Assembly: GCA_013365325.1 (NCBI GenBank)
Contig: JABVXV010000136.1
Coordinates: forward strand, 1 to 64,000
DNA from: Dipetalonema caudispina
Lineage: Eukaryota > Nematoda > Chromadorea > Rhabditida > Onchocercidae
Reading direction: 5' to 3'
DNA length: 64,000 nt
Shown here: positions 13,801 to 26,339 of the stretch, one piece after another
Numbering within the stretch: the stretch's first letter is position 1
How the letters are laid out: the number at the start of each line of letters is the position of its first letter
The notes under the pieces: generated by a model
Told to the model about the DNA's origin: nothing
Seen by the model: only the letters and a program-made list of their open reading frames with translations
The model's database searches: none
Position numbers and translations under genes: made by a program

Positions 13801-15572
13801 AAAAAAGAGGGAAATGTTCCTTCTACAAATCTAAAATGGTTCGAAAAATATATTTATTTCATCCTAACCTTGAATTCAAATTCATTTGAGTCATGGCAGT
13901 TCGTCGTTTCTCTGCTCCCCTCTTCAGCAGTTCACGAACCTCAAGACGGTCAGACACTGGAACTTCTTCCAAGCCACTAACGATTACCGAACCCTAAACT
14001 TTTTTAGAATATATCAATGGCAGCCATTTTTGTAAACATTAAACAAATCACAATGTTAAGAAGGTGCAAAATTAGTTACCTTTCGCACAGAATCTTCGAA
14101 CAGACGCAATCTTGCATGACCCAACTCAGCATTCCCAAGCAAATCGTACAGTTCTTCGTTGTACAACTCAACATATGATACACGAACTGAGAACTCTTCC
14201 GCATCCTGCAAACTTGGGGAACATTCATACTTTTGGAGTTAGATTCATAAAAGCTCTCCTACTGAGTCCTCTGTATACCCCACATGCATAATATTATCTC
14301 TGCAGTGCCTAAATATCAAAAAAAAGACGTGAAATTAAGCTCTTATCCTGAATTGTGTCAAACTCTTTATATATTTTAAGTGCGCGTCTTGGATGAAAAA
14401 TTTTCCGAATAATGATTCAACTGATGGATTAACAGAGCTATAGACTTAGTACTTCAGTCAAAATTCCATGAATGAAATCGATAGAGATAACGAATTTTCT
14501 ATTAACAGACAGTACCTGACTTTCCAACTCGGTAAAAATATGTTGCAAAGCTCGTGGCACTATACCAATTGAAGAATCTTCATTCCATGCGTGCTCATAA
14601 GCTGAATTGATTTGCTCGCCTTCCATTGTAAATGTTTTGCCTGTACTTGTCTGCCCATAACTAAAACCAACCCAAAACCTATGATAAGTATAGCTGTGAG
14701 TAGATAAAAGAGCTGGAAAAGTTATAAAAATAAGGATGAAACCAGACATAAATAGGACAGCAGACAGACACTTACGCAAATAAAGTGCAATTGTAGCCAG
14801 CAAGAACATTCTTAACCAATGGTTCGACCAAGTCAAAGTATATGTCGAGTTGTTTTGCATTCGTCCCGTATACCTGAAGTTAACCATATTTAGCTTCATA
14901 ATAAAGTCCTTTGTAAAAAAAGTCAGATTTCAATTATATCTATTAAAAACAAGAGAAATCAAATTGAACATATTTTACCAATCCAACAGTAATCAAAATG
15001 CTAAGCAATACTCATATGACAAATCGTGATTTTATGTTACAGTGGTTAGAATTTTAACAAGTTAGATTTGAAAAATAAGGAAATAATATATCTCCAAACC
15101 GACAAAGCGCGAAAATCTGATAAATGAGACTAATAAAATCTTTCTACAACTAAAATTCAATTCAGATATAACAGGCCGAGTGGTATCTTGCGGTTGATGT
15201 ACTCAACAAAGTACAATAGTGGCGGATTTAAGATGAAATTCAAACCTTATCAAATGGTCCAAACTCCTTATTGATTCCCCTATCAACAACAGAAATAGTC
15301 CGTTTGCGAGCATTTGCCGTCAATGAACAACGAGCTCTCTCGGCAATTTCATTATCATTCATCGGTCTGAATTTGATATCTTACTTTGTAATTAACTTGA
15401 CATCACAAAGGCTTCACACTTCGTTTTGTGTGCCTTCCCGATCTCCTGTTTTAATTCTACCTGACTAATTACTCGTGAATATACTAGTCTGCTAAAAACA
15501 ATTTGTTTACCTTATCCGGACAGCAACGCGCACGTTTTTGCCAGTTTTAGGATTTTTATCTGTATTCGACAT
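7842..15572 (-). CDS. bmk-1: Kinesin-5 (BimC/Eg5-type) plus-end mitotic motor
   Basis: Role from the family: a homotetrameric plus-end motor that cross-links and slides antiparallel spindle microtubules. Twenty-four exons total 932 aa in frame. The motor domain fills roughly residues 14-365, with Walker A GQTSTGKT at 96-103 (exon 14660-14516), Switch II DLAGSE in exon 13790-13633, and the [11 protein letters not shown] microtubule-binding motif in exon 13108-13012. The neck follows, then a long coiled-coil stalk. A BimC box ([15 protein letters not shown], Thr829) in exon 8502-8381 is the expected CDK site for spindle targeting and separates kinesin-5 from other kinesins. The Ser at position 99 replaces the usual Gly of GQTGTGKT but keeps the GxxxxGKT pattern. 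The C-terminus ends with a basic RRR segment. Two introns (12232-12005 and 11471-11343) need GC donors to keep frame. Length is close to C. elegans BMK-1, as I recall it. Confidence 0.95.
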
Positions 15573-15590
15573 TCTCACTGAAATTAGAAT
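15573..15590 (-). promoter_or_regulatory. 3' splice site upstream of the bmk-1 ATG
   Basis: Reading the minus strand, TAATTTCAG ends five bases before the start codon (TGAGAATG). It can serve as a spliced-leader acceptor or as the acceptor for an upstream exon such as the one at 16269-16320. Confidence 0.6.
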
Positions 15591-16268
15591 GATTTGAAAA
15601 TATAATAATTACACATGAAACAACGCTAGAATAACGTAAATTTCCCAAAAATACTGTCCAATTTGTTTTCTACATTTCAAATCATTGAATGACACTATGT
15701 GGACGTTCAATTACTTTAACCTTTCAAAGAAAGAGAATTAAAAACCAAAATTAAAGCTAAAAACCGAAATATCCCCAAACTTCTCGAAATTTTAAGTGTC
15801 CAAAGTGCGTCATAATTGCTTAAGCAGTCCTTAACCGTTAACGACAATTAATCATAATTTTATTTCACACAGACGAGATATGCAGACGACCAAAGCTTCA
15901 TTAATAATACGAAATTGTTAAATCAGCAGAATCGTTTAGCTCTCGTTAAATTATTCTAGAGGGAGAGTTACTTCATACTCCTCTATTCAAACTAACTTCT
16001 TTACTCCCTTTCTTACGCTATATTTGACTACTGTTTCCTTCAGATAACTCTCTGCTTAATGCTAATCTAATGATGGTTTGAAGAAAAATGAATAAATGTT
16101 CAACGGGATCTCCGAATTAAATGGAAACCAACGACTTCAAATACTATAAGAACGGTCATTTGTCGTCCTGCCCTATGCACAAGTGGCATAATTGATACTA
16201 CAATCAGGAGTTGATATCTTCATTCGTTCAAGAAAGGGAGAATTAAAATTGTCACCACTGTAACTCAC

Positions 16269-16320
16269 CCTGCTTGAATTGAGGATGGAATACATTACGA
16301 CGGTCTGTCTCACGTACCAT
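16269..16320 (-). other. Possible alternative first coding exon of bmk-1
   Basis: An ATG at 16320 opens 17 codons (MVRETDRRNVFHPQFKQ) and ends at a good donor (G then GTGAGT). Spliced to the acceptor at 15578 it continues in the bmk-1 frame as V-R-M-S-N, adding 19 residues before the usual start. It rests only on phase and splice signals, so chance agreement (about one in three for phase) is possible. Confidence 0.35.
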
Positions 16321-17427
16321 TGCAGTCCGAAACACCTCCCCACGGCGAATCAATTTTTAAGAATGCGATAAAATTTTGAAATGAAATACTTTTAAGCAGG
16401 AAGCTCATAACATTTATCAGAATCACAATTAGGCTTTCAACAAAACTATGTAATTTCATCCGATCTGAAACAAAATTTTCTCCAAAAATTTGAAAAAATT
16501 AAAAAGAAATGCCAGTATTGAATGAATAGCTTATATCCCCAGACGTTAATGCTTAATGTTAATGCGTTAATAAAATAAACAACAGAAGTCATACGTTTAT
16601 CTCAGAATTACACATACTTCCATCCTCCTATACATACAACTTCAAGTGATTATATGGTTGACCTCAAAGGTCAAACGTCTAGTCACTCAAAGATATCCCA
16701 GCAACATCACTGTCATATACAAAACTGTATCCGAATTATCCCGCCAAAGCTTCTATTATACTCGCTGTGAAACTTTGAATCCCTTGAAGAGAAAATGTGA
16801 CAGCAAGTCAGATTGAGATTCGGAGGAGTGGATATCGGTGAGTCGGGAGATCCTCATTCGTCTGATGGGAGTGTCTCCTGCATGTCGATATGTTGCGCAT
16901 CAGTGAGTTATTCGGTCAAAGGTCAACAGTATCTTTCTGTCCATCGATTCATCCCTCTCACCGCACATTGCACTTTTGGATCCCTTTATCTGAATTCACT
17001 TCACTTTGCTTTCCTCGTTTATTCATTTCAAAAAGTTAATTTGCTTGTGATTTAATACCACATATGAATAATTAAATGAGTGAATGATTTCAAGAAATAA
17101 GAGACAATTGACGTATTTAAAAATGGGTATATGTTTATTTCTCTCTACCTCCATGCAATAGGTTACGTAATTGGCATTCATGAAAATTTACAATTATTTG
17201 GTCTGAAACGAAGTTATATTTTAAAATATAGTTTTATATGAAATATGGTTATAAATCGAACGTGACAATGCATGAAATATGATACTTAGTATTTACGAAA
17301 TAATAAATCCATCGTAAATGTAAGCGATGTAACTATGTATGTACGATTATTACCACAACTTTTTTATATACGCTCAATCGTTTGCATTTAATGAATATCG
17401 AAGATACTGTAGGATCCAATTAGTTTA

Positions 17428-17438
17428 CATTTTTGCAG
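17428..17438 (+). promoter_or_regulatory. Candidate trans-splice acceptor for the sphingomyelin synthase gene
   Basis: ATTTTTGCAG ends five bases before the ATG at 17444. This spacing is typical of spliced-leader acceptors in nematodes. Confidence 0.55.
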
Positions 17439-17443
17439 GTGTT

Positions 17444-20400
17444 ATGCTTTCTCACCCGGTGATTATGGCGGATTTTGATGTGTTATGCGGTAATGGAAAT
17501 GAGGTGAAGAAGTATGAGGCCGGCGATACTCGAAACGACAAAGATTATCATCGAATCACCTCAATTTCACCTGAAGAATGGAGTTATGCCGATGTTGCCG
17601 TATGGCTTAGTGAACAAGGCTTTGAGAAATATGCTAATATTATCGCTTACAGGCATAAGGTATTTTTTATGTTTACTACAGAAGTAGTTATTGTTTATTG
17701 AATAAGTAGTGAATTAGCATTTGACTGATGTATGGTGAATGTATTTGAGAACAAGTTCAAACAGGTTCTGCATGTTCCTTTCTCATTTGCTATTCTCTAA
17801 AAAAGAAGCAGTTCTCGTGGACTTGTTCAAGTCTTGTCTTTTGTAAATGAATTTCAGATCGATGGTCGTACATTACTTATGTTAACGGAAGTTGATTTAC
17901 GCGAGAAACCATTGAAACTGGATTGTCTTGGTGACATCAAGCGCATTGCTTTGGCTATTTCGCGGTTAAGAACCAACTTAACGCCTCTCGGCGCGATGGT
18001 TAATGTTTGCATGGTCCAATAGATTTTTGAGCTCGGGATGAAGGGAATTTTTTGAGTCCTACTGAAATCATTATTTATTTCTAAATTTATTTTTTTGTAG
18101 TTGAAGCTATCAAAGCGATATGAGTGCGGTTGTAATCAGAACACAACATTACTACATTCTGTTATGATCACTTTAGGTTGTGCTGATTACCAGGATTTAT
18201 ATGAAGGACAGCTGTTCTATAAAACTTTCCATTGAAATATCCTATAAGTTTCCATGTTATTCATGTAATGAATGGACAGCCTTCGTTACTGGTGATTCAG
18301 TACAACTTATTTGGTTAGATACTTCCTAACTGGCGGTTTGGGAACTATATATCGTTTTTCAGTCAGAGGTGCAGAGCAGTATTCAGTGGGCTGTTGAAAG
18401 CAGCAGGAGTCAAATATCATTTCCTGGTAATGATCCCTTACTAACTAATTCAACTAATCTTCCGGTTAATACTGATTACGAAGATGGAGTGGCACCTATT
18501 GCGGACTCCGGTTCAAAAGTTTTATCTAAAACAAGGCAAGGTTTGCTACCTTGTTACCCCATATTTTTCTTTGTATTATCCCGTTTGACGTGATAGCTGT
18601 TGTCATTTAGCATCAATCTAATATTAAAGGAGATGCTATCACTAGCAAAACGCTATAATTCCAGACCAATTATACCATACTTATTTCTTTACAATCATTT
18701 GAAGCTGTCATATACTCTTCCGAGTAGATAGCGATCATTTCGAAAATCAAATGATAATACATGTGGTGAGAAATAAAATTAGGTCTAATTTTATTTTAAA
18801 AACTATTGCTACTTTCAGCAAAACTGTACAATGTGTTTTGAGTAATGCAGCTGCAGATTCGTCAAATAAAGGACGATTAAAGCAAATGCATCTTCTGAGT
18901 CGGGAAGATTTAATACGACAGGTAGATCATTTTTATTGATAATTATGTTGTTTTTTATGTTTTTTGGTTAATTTTCTACATTGTATGATGTAAAACTTAA
19001 TTTCCGATGAATTTAATTAATGTTGAACGTTTTGGCTATGGATCTGACAAGATAATTGCTTTTTCTTTATAAGTAGAAAATACGCTTATTTTCAAAATAC
19101 GCTTAAAAAATATGCTTAATTGCTTTATTTTCGAAAAACCCACAACATACATCATCATATGTTATCTCGAAAAAAGTTCAATATATAGATTGCAGGTGGA
19201 AAGCCCCGATACAAAATTTAAGTCGTTCATAAAATTAACTATTGCTTTTTGTTATTGTACTGCTTCGTTATTGATCACTGCTTTTGTAATGGTTCTTGTA
19301 CATGATCGTGTACCAGGTGAGTTACTTTTTATTACAGAAATTCTATTTAAAAATATTTAAAAGAAAGAAAAAGACTTAAGAACGATGGAAATACTGACAT
19401 ATTTTAGACTCTCTATTAGTAAGCTTCATTTGTTAGTAATAAAATAATATCTGCTGGCAAATTTTAGATATGAAAACGTATCCACCTTTGCCAGATATCG
19501 TGCTTGATAACTTGCCACTCATACCATGGGCTTTTCAAGTTTGTGAAGGAATAGCGGTTTTTCTAGCATTACTCTGGTTCACGATTTTGTTCTTCCATAA
19601 GCATCGGTATTTTTTTAAAGTAGTCTTGTTGCCAATACATTTGATTTATTATCCCACGAGAATCATCTATTCAGTGCAGCTTGGTCTGTTTTGAAAGGGT
19701 CTAATTGTCTGTGAAGAGTATAACTGTCAAAAGAGTTTGTAAAAAACTTCTAAATGCATGCATAATTTTTTCAATTATTAACATATGGTACTCACAGTGG
19801 TGTGTTTGACATATTTTGAGAAACATTTGTTTTCTTTGTGAGAGTCAAAACCAATTCGAATCTTAATATTTCATTGTTTAAATGTGTACGCTCTACCAGA
19901 GTTTTTTTATTATTTACAGCAGGACTGCTAAAGTAACGGTGTTCAAAAGCATTCTTTGAGAGTGGTCTGCTAAAAAAAATTACTGTTTTAAAATTTGAAA
20001 TTTTTGGTTTGACTGCTTGAAAAACAGAAACAGAAATATGTTAGTACTTTTCTATCTTCTTTCCAGAGTCGTTATAATGCGACGTATGTTCTCGTTGGTT
20101 GGAACTGTCTTCCTTTTACGTTGTGTTACCATGCTAATCACATCTTTATCTGTGCCAGGTCCACATTTGGAATGCCATTCACAGGTATTTCTTGTTGTTA
20201 GAAGGAAGATGTTATGCTGATGTATAGAAAGTATCTTTATTCTCTTCCGCAGACGGTAAAAAAAAATTTTTATCTGCTAAGCATTAACGACTTTTGTTTT
20301 CATTTCATGTCTGATTCGCCTGTGTGAAGAGCAGTGATTTTTTCTGTCGAGTGAAACATTTCTTATGATGGATATTAGAAATATTGAATTGGCTTTCATC

Positions 20401-21860
20401 AGTTTAGTGTTTTTAACAGAGTTATGGTACGTTTGTCGCTAGACTTCAGCAGGCCTATCATATCTGGTCACGTTTTGGCATGTCAATCCATGGTGTGCGA
20501 TCATGTGGTGATTACATGTTTAGTGGTCACACAACAGCGATGACGTTGTTGAACCATTTTATTACTGAATGTTAGTTCATGTTCATATTACTGACAGACA
20601 TCTATTTTATTGAAATAAATCACTTCTGCAGTTCTGGGCCTCCTATCTCTAAAGTTTGCAATATTTCTGAATAGTGTATAGCACTTCCTGAAGTGTTGTG
20701 CGTTTCCGTCATCATTTGCCATGATTGATTTGCTTTCATTATTCAAGCAAAAAGGATACTTTCTGACCGTTTCATTTTTGACCAGTTGGGTGAAAATTGC
20801 TTAACAATTAGATTTATCATAAAGCTTTGATATACTTTACAGTGATTGTTTCGTTCTAATTGCTAGTCATATAGTTTTAGGCGGAATTGGTCCAGTCAGA
20901 TGTCCATGCTTCTGTTTATACCAGTCATAGTAAGGAGATTACTTCGGTTTAAGCTCTTGCTCTGTCGACTAGTTAAAGTCGGCACTTCACATGGGAATAA
21001 GAAATTTTCAAACATGTTTGTAGGAGATGGACAGGTTAACGAAGTTCCCGGATTAGAAGTATAGTTTCTTATCAAGTAGTAAATTTGAACAAATTTTACA
21101 GACACACCAGATTCATGGCATAGCTTGCATACAATTACTTGGGTTTTAAATCTGTTCGGGATATTTTTTATTCTGGCTGGACATGAACACTATAGTATTG
21201 ATGTATTCATCGCATTCTGCATCTCATCTCGAATGTTTTTATATTATCATGCATATGCATATCAACTCAGTTTGGCAGGACGTGACAATCGAATGAGATT
21301 ATGGTTTCCGCTTGGCTGGTATGTTTTAATTTTTTGTGTCATAATATTTTTCCGTACAAGTTTAGCAAATTTTGGTAGAATCGCTTGATTTTGACAAAGT
21401 AGGATGATTCTTTCGGAAGTAATTGTGATATTCATTGGAAGCCCAACAACGGAGCAGTCCGTTGAGATTCAAATAGGAAATATCATACAAACAATCAATC
21501 AATAAATGATTAATGTGATCAATTCAACAAAAAGACCATTTGTGAAACTGATAGAGATTAAATGCAGTATTCCATCTTAATCCATCATTTTCAAGAATAT
21601 CCACATCGTTTTTCAGGTTTTTCGAAGCTGGCGGACAAGGCCGTGTTGCAAATGATTTTGATCTTCCTCTTTATTTTCCTGTAATTTCACTCCCTTCACT
21701 TGGAAAAAGTTTATCTGTGAAAAGGAAGGAAAAAGCGGATTTGGATAAAAAGCCCCTACCGAAACTTGTTATGGATGCCTGTGGTATTTCAGTGGATTAC
21801 AACAAACATCTCAAGAAACGCAAAAATAAAAAAAGTGAAGCTTCACTGTGCGACACATAA
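17444..21860 (+). CDS. SAM-domain sphingomyelin synthase / ceramide phosphotransferase
   Basis: Role from the family: transfers the phosphocholine (or phosphoethanolamine) head group from a phospholipid to ceramide in Golgi or plasma membrane. Ten exons (17444-17659, 17858-17998, 18363-18535, 18819-18921, 19196-19316, 19468-19606, 20067-20184, 20420-20570, 21102-21318, 21617-21860) total 540 aa. An N-terminal SAM domain (about residues 45-110, starting [12 protein letters not shown]) is followed by a linker and about six membrane segments. The PAP2-type active site is intact: [10 protein letters not shown] (His374) and HEHYSID (His417, Asp421). The tail ends with basic KKRKNKK. The start is the first ATG after a TTTTGCAG acceptor at 17438. 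AATAAA lies 46 bases past the stop. Intron 3 begins with GC (AAG|GCAAGG), required by frame. Glu416 before the second catalytic His favours sphingomyelin synthase over the SMSr type, from memory and not checked by alignment. Confidence 0.93.
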
Positions 21861-21905
21861 TTTTTGAAAAAAATTTTTCGTTATTCTGTTTCTTTAGTAA
21901 TTGGA

Positions 21906-21911
21906 AATAAA
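21906..21911 (+). terminator. Poly(A) signal AATAAA, sphingomyelin synthase gene
   Basis: Canonical AATAAA 46 bases after the stop codon at 21860. Confidence 0.6.
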
Positions 21912-23777
21912 AATAGATCTTGCTTAGTGTTCTGAAAGAGAAAGCTCGTTCCAGAATTTTGAGCCGGGAAAAGTCCACAAGAAGAGTTTCGAGATTTTCC
22001 GTTGTCTTTCATAGATAGCTAATGGAAATACCAGAATTCGTCAGAATAGGGATGAAGGAACAACTTAAACTGGGTAAGTGAACAATACCCTTGCTTGGAT
22101 ATTAGATTGAGGCAAGAAAAAAATTTGAACCCGCAGTGTTAGTTGTCAAAATGACTGCGTTATTCTCTTTTATCGACTTACCATCCGTAACTGCAACTTT
22201 CATACTTTCCTTTTATCTTTTCTACGCGTAAAAAATGTATTATGCTTGCTTCGCTTCGATCAAGATTCTTAGGGGTGTCAGAAGACTTAAACGAAGTTGG
22301 ATATCTTTTGCTTTAGTTTTTCTGATATGTTTTTATTATTTAAGTGCTTCATGTGATTAGAAATTGTGTGCTTTCGTTTAGTAACTCGTTGAGCAGTATG
22401 CTTGTTGCTTGCTTTTTGTTGGCACTGAGAAAAGAAAATGAAGAGTGGTATTCAACATCAATATTATGATATGAAGAAGCGCTTGAATTTCTCAAGTTTT
22501 TATGCACCTTTTTGGTGGTAGAAGTTCACTAATATATTTCTTTAATTTATAGCTTCTGAACGAATAGCCTTTGTTTCATATATCAGCCACTTATTTTAGG
22601 AATTTCTCAGATGTTTTTTTACATCAATATAAGTGAATTAAGTGAGCGAAGTAAAAATTGCAAGCTAGGTTTTTTTGGAAATAGAAATAATTTGTTCTTG
22701 TTTAGTAACTCTCATAATGGCATCTTTACTTGCAGAATGCAAACCAGTACTTCTATGATAATTCTCTGCTATATTTTATGAAGATTGGTCAAGATTTTCT
22801 CCATTGGGTAGTAATAGCCATTATCATTGCATCATTGCCCACTGAATGCAGACTAGTAGCTCTTGTACAGTATTGTTTTAAGTTTATTGTATTAAATGCT
22901 ATTTATATATAGTTATACTTTTTCAATGACCTTAAATTTATGCACTTTCCTGAATAATTTGGTATTTTCATGCAATAAGTTACAGATTTGTTGCTTGAAA
23001 CTGTATGAGCATAGAAATAATAAATAATATCCCATCGTCCTTTCATTATGTCTGACATTTATCTGCTTATCAAGCTTTGTTTTATTCAATTTAGGTCATG
23101 TTGTTTTGCTTTTTTTTTTTAACCAGTTTTGTGCCTAATTGTAGGATAAAATATTTGGAATCAATGTAACTTGCTTTTTCATTGTTTTATTTTGGAATCA
23201 TTCCTCATGAGGAGCCCAAACTTGAACTGTCAAATTAACGTAAGTTTAATATTATTATTTCTATAAAGCTGAATTGGTAAGAGAAAGGAAAGGACGTCGT
23301 GAAGTAATTTAATAACAGCAATAAAGTATTCCTTACTTTTTCAGGGTTTTGCTGATTAACCTTAAACAAAAAATCTCTCGCAACTTGAAGCTAATTGCCA
23401 TTTTACTAGGTACTTGACGGGTTATTGTTAGTTGCTACTTTTAGGCAATGAAAGTTGTTCCTTTTATAATTATGTAATGGCGAAGGATGAGATAGGTCAG
23501 TAGATAGAAAATGGAATAAAATCATTTATCTTTGAGACTGCAAATTATAGTTTTAATCTGTTCAGGTTTACAATATTTAAAATAATACGAGAGTTTCAAA
23601 TGCATAGAATAGCAAGGTGCGAAACTTTGATTGTTTTAAATTCTTCTAAGAGAAAAATAAAATTCAATTTTTCCTTCTTCTGCTTATTGTATTTTCTTAC
23701 TCTTAAGTTGAGTGGTTTGGTGCAGTTTTGTGCTTGTTAAACAATTGCGGTGTAAATTATTTACGTTGGAAAAAGGG
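21912..23777 (+). other. Intergenic region upstream of the SH2-pseudokinase gene
   Basis: About 1.9 kb of AT-rich DNA with no exon I can connect to either neighbour. A TTGGTGCAG near 23716 is a possible 3' splice or trans-splice site for the next gene. An open frame at 22730-22912 is hydrophobic but has no supporting context. Confidence 0.5.
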
Positions 23778-26339
23778 ATGTCTACTTCAACTGTTCAGAT
23801 GTTCGAGGAGCGGATGGATCCAGATTTGCTAAAGCGAAAAATACTTCATGGTTATATGCCATTGGCGGATGCGAAAACACTTCTCACCAAGGAGGGTGAT
23901 TACTTGCTTCGATTAGTGGATTATAAAGGTGGAATTATTTTTCACTTTTTCACACTTGCTCGAAATTTTTGCTGATAGTTTCATTAACTCATTAGTTGTT
24001 TTCTGAAGATAATTTAATTCCAAGTATGTTTAGTTAAAAACAATCTTCGAGTTTTGGAATCTTTAAATGATGCGATTGAATAGAATAAAAATGGAACTTG
24101 AAGCTATGCATTAAATTTCAAGCAATGTGTTGAAAGACAGAAGAATAATTTTAGGTCAGCTCGCTTGTGTCCTTTCTGCTTATCACAATGGTGAAGTGAT
24201 TACAGTATGTGTTAATCGTGTGAATAAATTGTATTTCTTTAGTGATGACTATAAGGTTCGTTTTGTGTTTGTTTTTTTTTTCCCTTTTTTTTTTGTGAAA
24301 CAACAAATTAGTAGAATGGAAGTTTTATGTTTGCATTTTATTATAAATTTATTGATAGATGCTAAGGATTTTCCATGGCAGTTGACAGCATCTGAATAAA
24401 GCACAACTGATTATTATTATACGTCCGTCAATGATCCGATGACAGTATATAATCATTTAGGATCGTAGCATAGGTTCATTGCTAGACTGGTATCGAAATA
24501 CGAAGACACCGCTAACACAGAAACGAATTGTTCTGAAGAATCCGATTTTTTTGGCATCCTGGAATTTGATGCCATCTTGTGTTGTACAATTGCTCGGAGA
24601 AATTTGCGAATGTTACCGGATGAAGGTTAAACTTCTTTGCTGGGCGTCATACAAATCTGAACAAGCGTCAATACGGACTTGATCTTTCACTTTTTTTTAG
24701 ACTTATGAAGTATTGGTTCGTGTTGAAAAACAAAAACTTCGAGCCGCAGCAATGTTGCTTACAAGCAAACAATTAGCAGTAGAAAGCAAAAAGCAATTCT
24801 TCTCTGAAGCTCGCATTTTGAAGGAATTATCTCATCCACATATTTTACAGTTTTATGGTGTTATTGTCACCGCTCTGCCGCTTACAATGATTGTTGGACT
24901 TTGTCAAAGTGAGAAAACTTCGCTTTTCATCACTTCCTTGAAAATTGCAGAAATAAACAAAGTGAGAGAGAAAGAGAAGTTTGAGAATGCTTGTGTTAAA
25001 TTGAGTAGGATTAGAGCATTCAAGATAGGCTAAGAATATAAATAGGGAATAAATTTTATCGTGAAATTTAAATTGAAAATTTAGTGAAATTACTAACGTT
25101 TCTACAAAAAAAAGAAGCTCGAAAAGACCAGAAAGTACGCTACGCAACCGAAGCAGCTGCTGCACTGAAATATCTCACTGAGAAAGGATATGTTCATAAG
25201 TGATTAGTTTTTTTTTCGAAATTTCGAGATTTACATTTGACATATCGAATATCCATCTCATAAAAAATAGTATATTTCAGTTGACACATTCATTTTTTTT
25301 TTTCGAGTTTCTTAGTGTATGCTTCTCAAGTCATTAAGAATGATTTTTTTTACATCAACAAAACTTTTCCTATGATCCGAAAAACGATGAGTAGGACAAC
25401 TGATGAAATTTTCACTGTTGTATTAATTTCAAAATTTTTTTGAAATTATTACACTTCAGAGATGTTAGAGCGAAGAATTGTCTGATTGACAAAAATATGA
25501 AGTTGAAACTAGCTAATTTTTGTTACGCTGCATCAGACCAATGCCCACCATTTATTCACAAAGAACCTTTGGAGAATATTTCTGCTAGATGGCTGGCCCC
25601 AGAAACTATGCTCAGACATGACTTCTCCAAAGAAACCGATGTCTGGGCTTTTGGCGTTCTTGTGAGTTTTTCTATCAGTGACGCTAAGAATGAGCAAAAT
25701 TATCGAGATGAGATACTGTTGCAGAAATGCATCGGCTTCCGTCATTTTCGAAGATATTCTGTGTCACAATACAAATATCTTTATGACAACCATTTCTCTT
25801 CGATTAGTTTTTGCCGACTCTTTGCAACATGATTTCTTTGAGATGTGGGAAATTTATGAAAACGGCGATATACCCTATCGCGGTTTATCAAACATGGAAG
25901 TCCGATCGTATGTCATTCATAATCAAAGACGGCTGGAACTTCCAAAGGTTACTTCTGTATAATAAGACCATTTCGCATTCTTTTATCCCTACAGTTTTAA
26001 GTTTCATAAGTGGCTTTCCATCAATATATATATAAGTACTGAGTATTTATGTTACTATACAAAGAACGATCTATCTTAAAACAGTGGAATGCACTTTCAG
26101 TGATATGTTATCAAATTATCAATGCGGCAATAAAAGCCTGAATGTTTATTACATTTGTTGTAGTGCAGATAATGCGAGTGAATTTTGCACGTGAAATTAA
26201 GTGATTAAATAACTTTTAGAAAGCACCGGTGAAGGTGAAGAAATTGATGGCACGTTGCTGGGAAGAGAAACCATCACAACGACCTACATTTCAGGAACTT
26301 GAATCTACATTGAGTGGCATTGGAAAGGATGAACTTTAG
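23778..26339 (+). CDS. SH2 domain plus degenerate tyrosine-kinase domain (predicted pseudokinase, Fer/Fes-like)
   Basis: Eight exons (23778-23928, 24155-24255, 24461-24625, 24701-24908, 25085-25199, 25460-25661, 25843-25947, 26220-26339) total 388 aa. The layout is SH2 (about residues 15-110; GDYLLR keeps the phosphotyrosine-binding Arg) followed by a kinase fold, as in the large nematode Fer-like family. Several kinase motifs are altered. The glycine loop reads GEICEC (130-135) instead of GxGxxG. The VAIK lysine position appears to be Met157 in AAAM. DFG is NFC (266-268), so the Mg-binding Asp is lost. HKD248 and the alphaC Glu175 remain, as do WLAPE, DVWAFGVL and a C-lobe Arg in SQRPTF. Catalysis is therefore unlikely, while phosphotyrosine binding and a folded C-lobe are likely. 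The Lys-to-Met call depends on my alignment by eye. The frame is intact, so this is not a broken gene. Confidence 0.88.

Larger units (their letters stand above)
15591..17443. promoter_or_regulatory. Shared divergent promoter region of bmk-1 and sphingomyelin synthase
   Basis: About 1.9 kb lies between two head-to-head genes, so both promoters should be here. Apart from a possible alternative bmk-1 first exon at 16269-16320, I see no coding sequence. I found no specific factor-binding motif I would defend. Confidence 0.5.

Noticed and set aside
22730..22912. Hydrophobic plus-strand frame downstream of sphingomyelin synthase
   Set aside because: Follows the poly(A) signal of the previous gene, has no partner exon and ends quickly.
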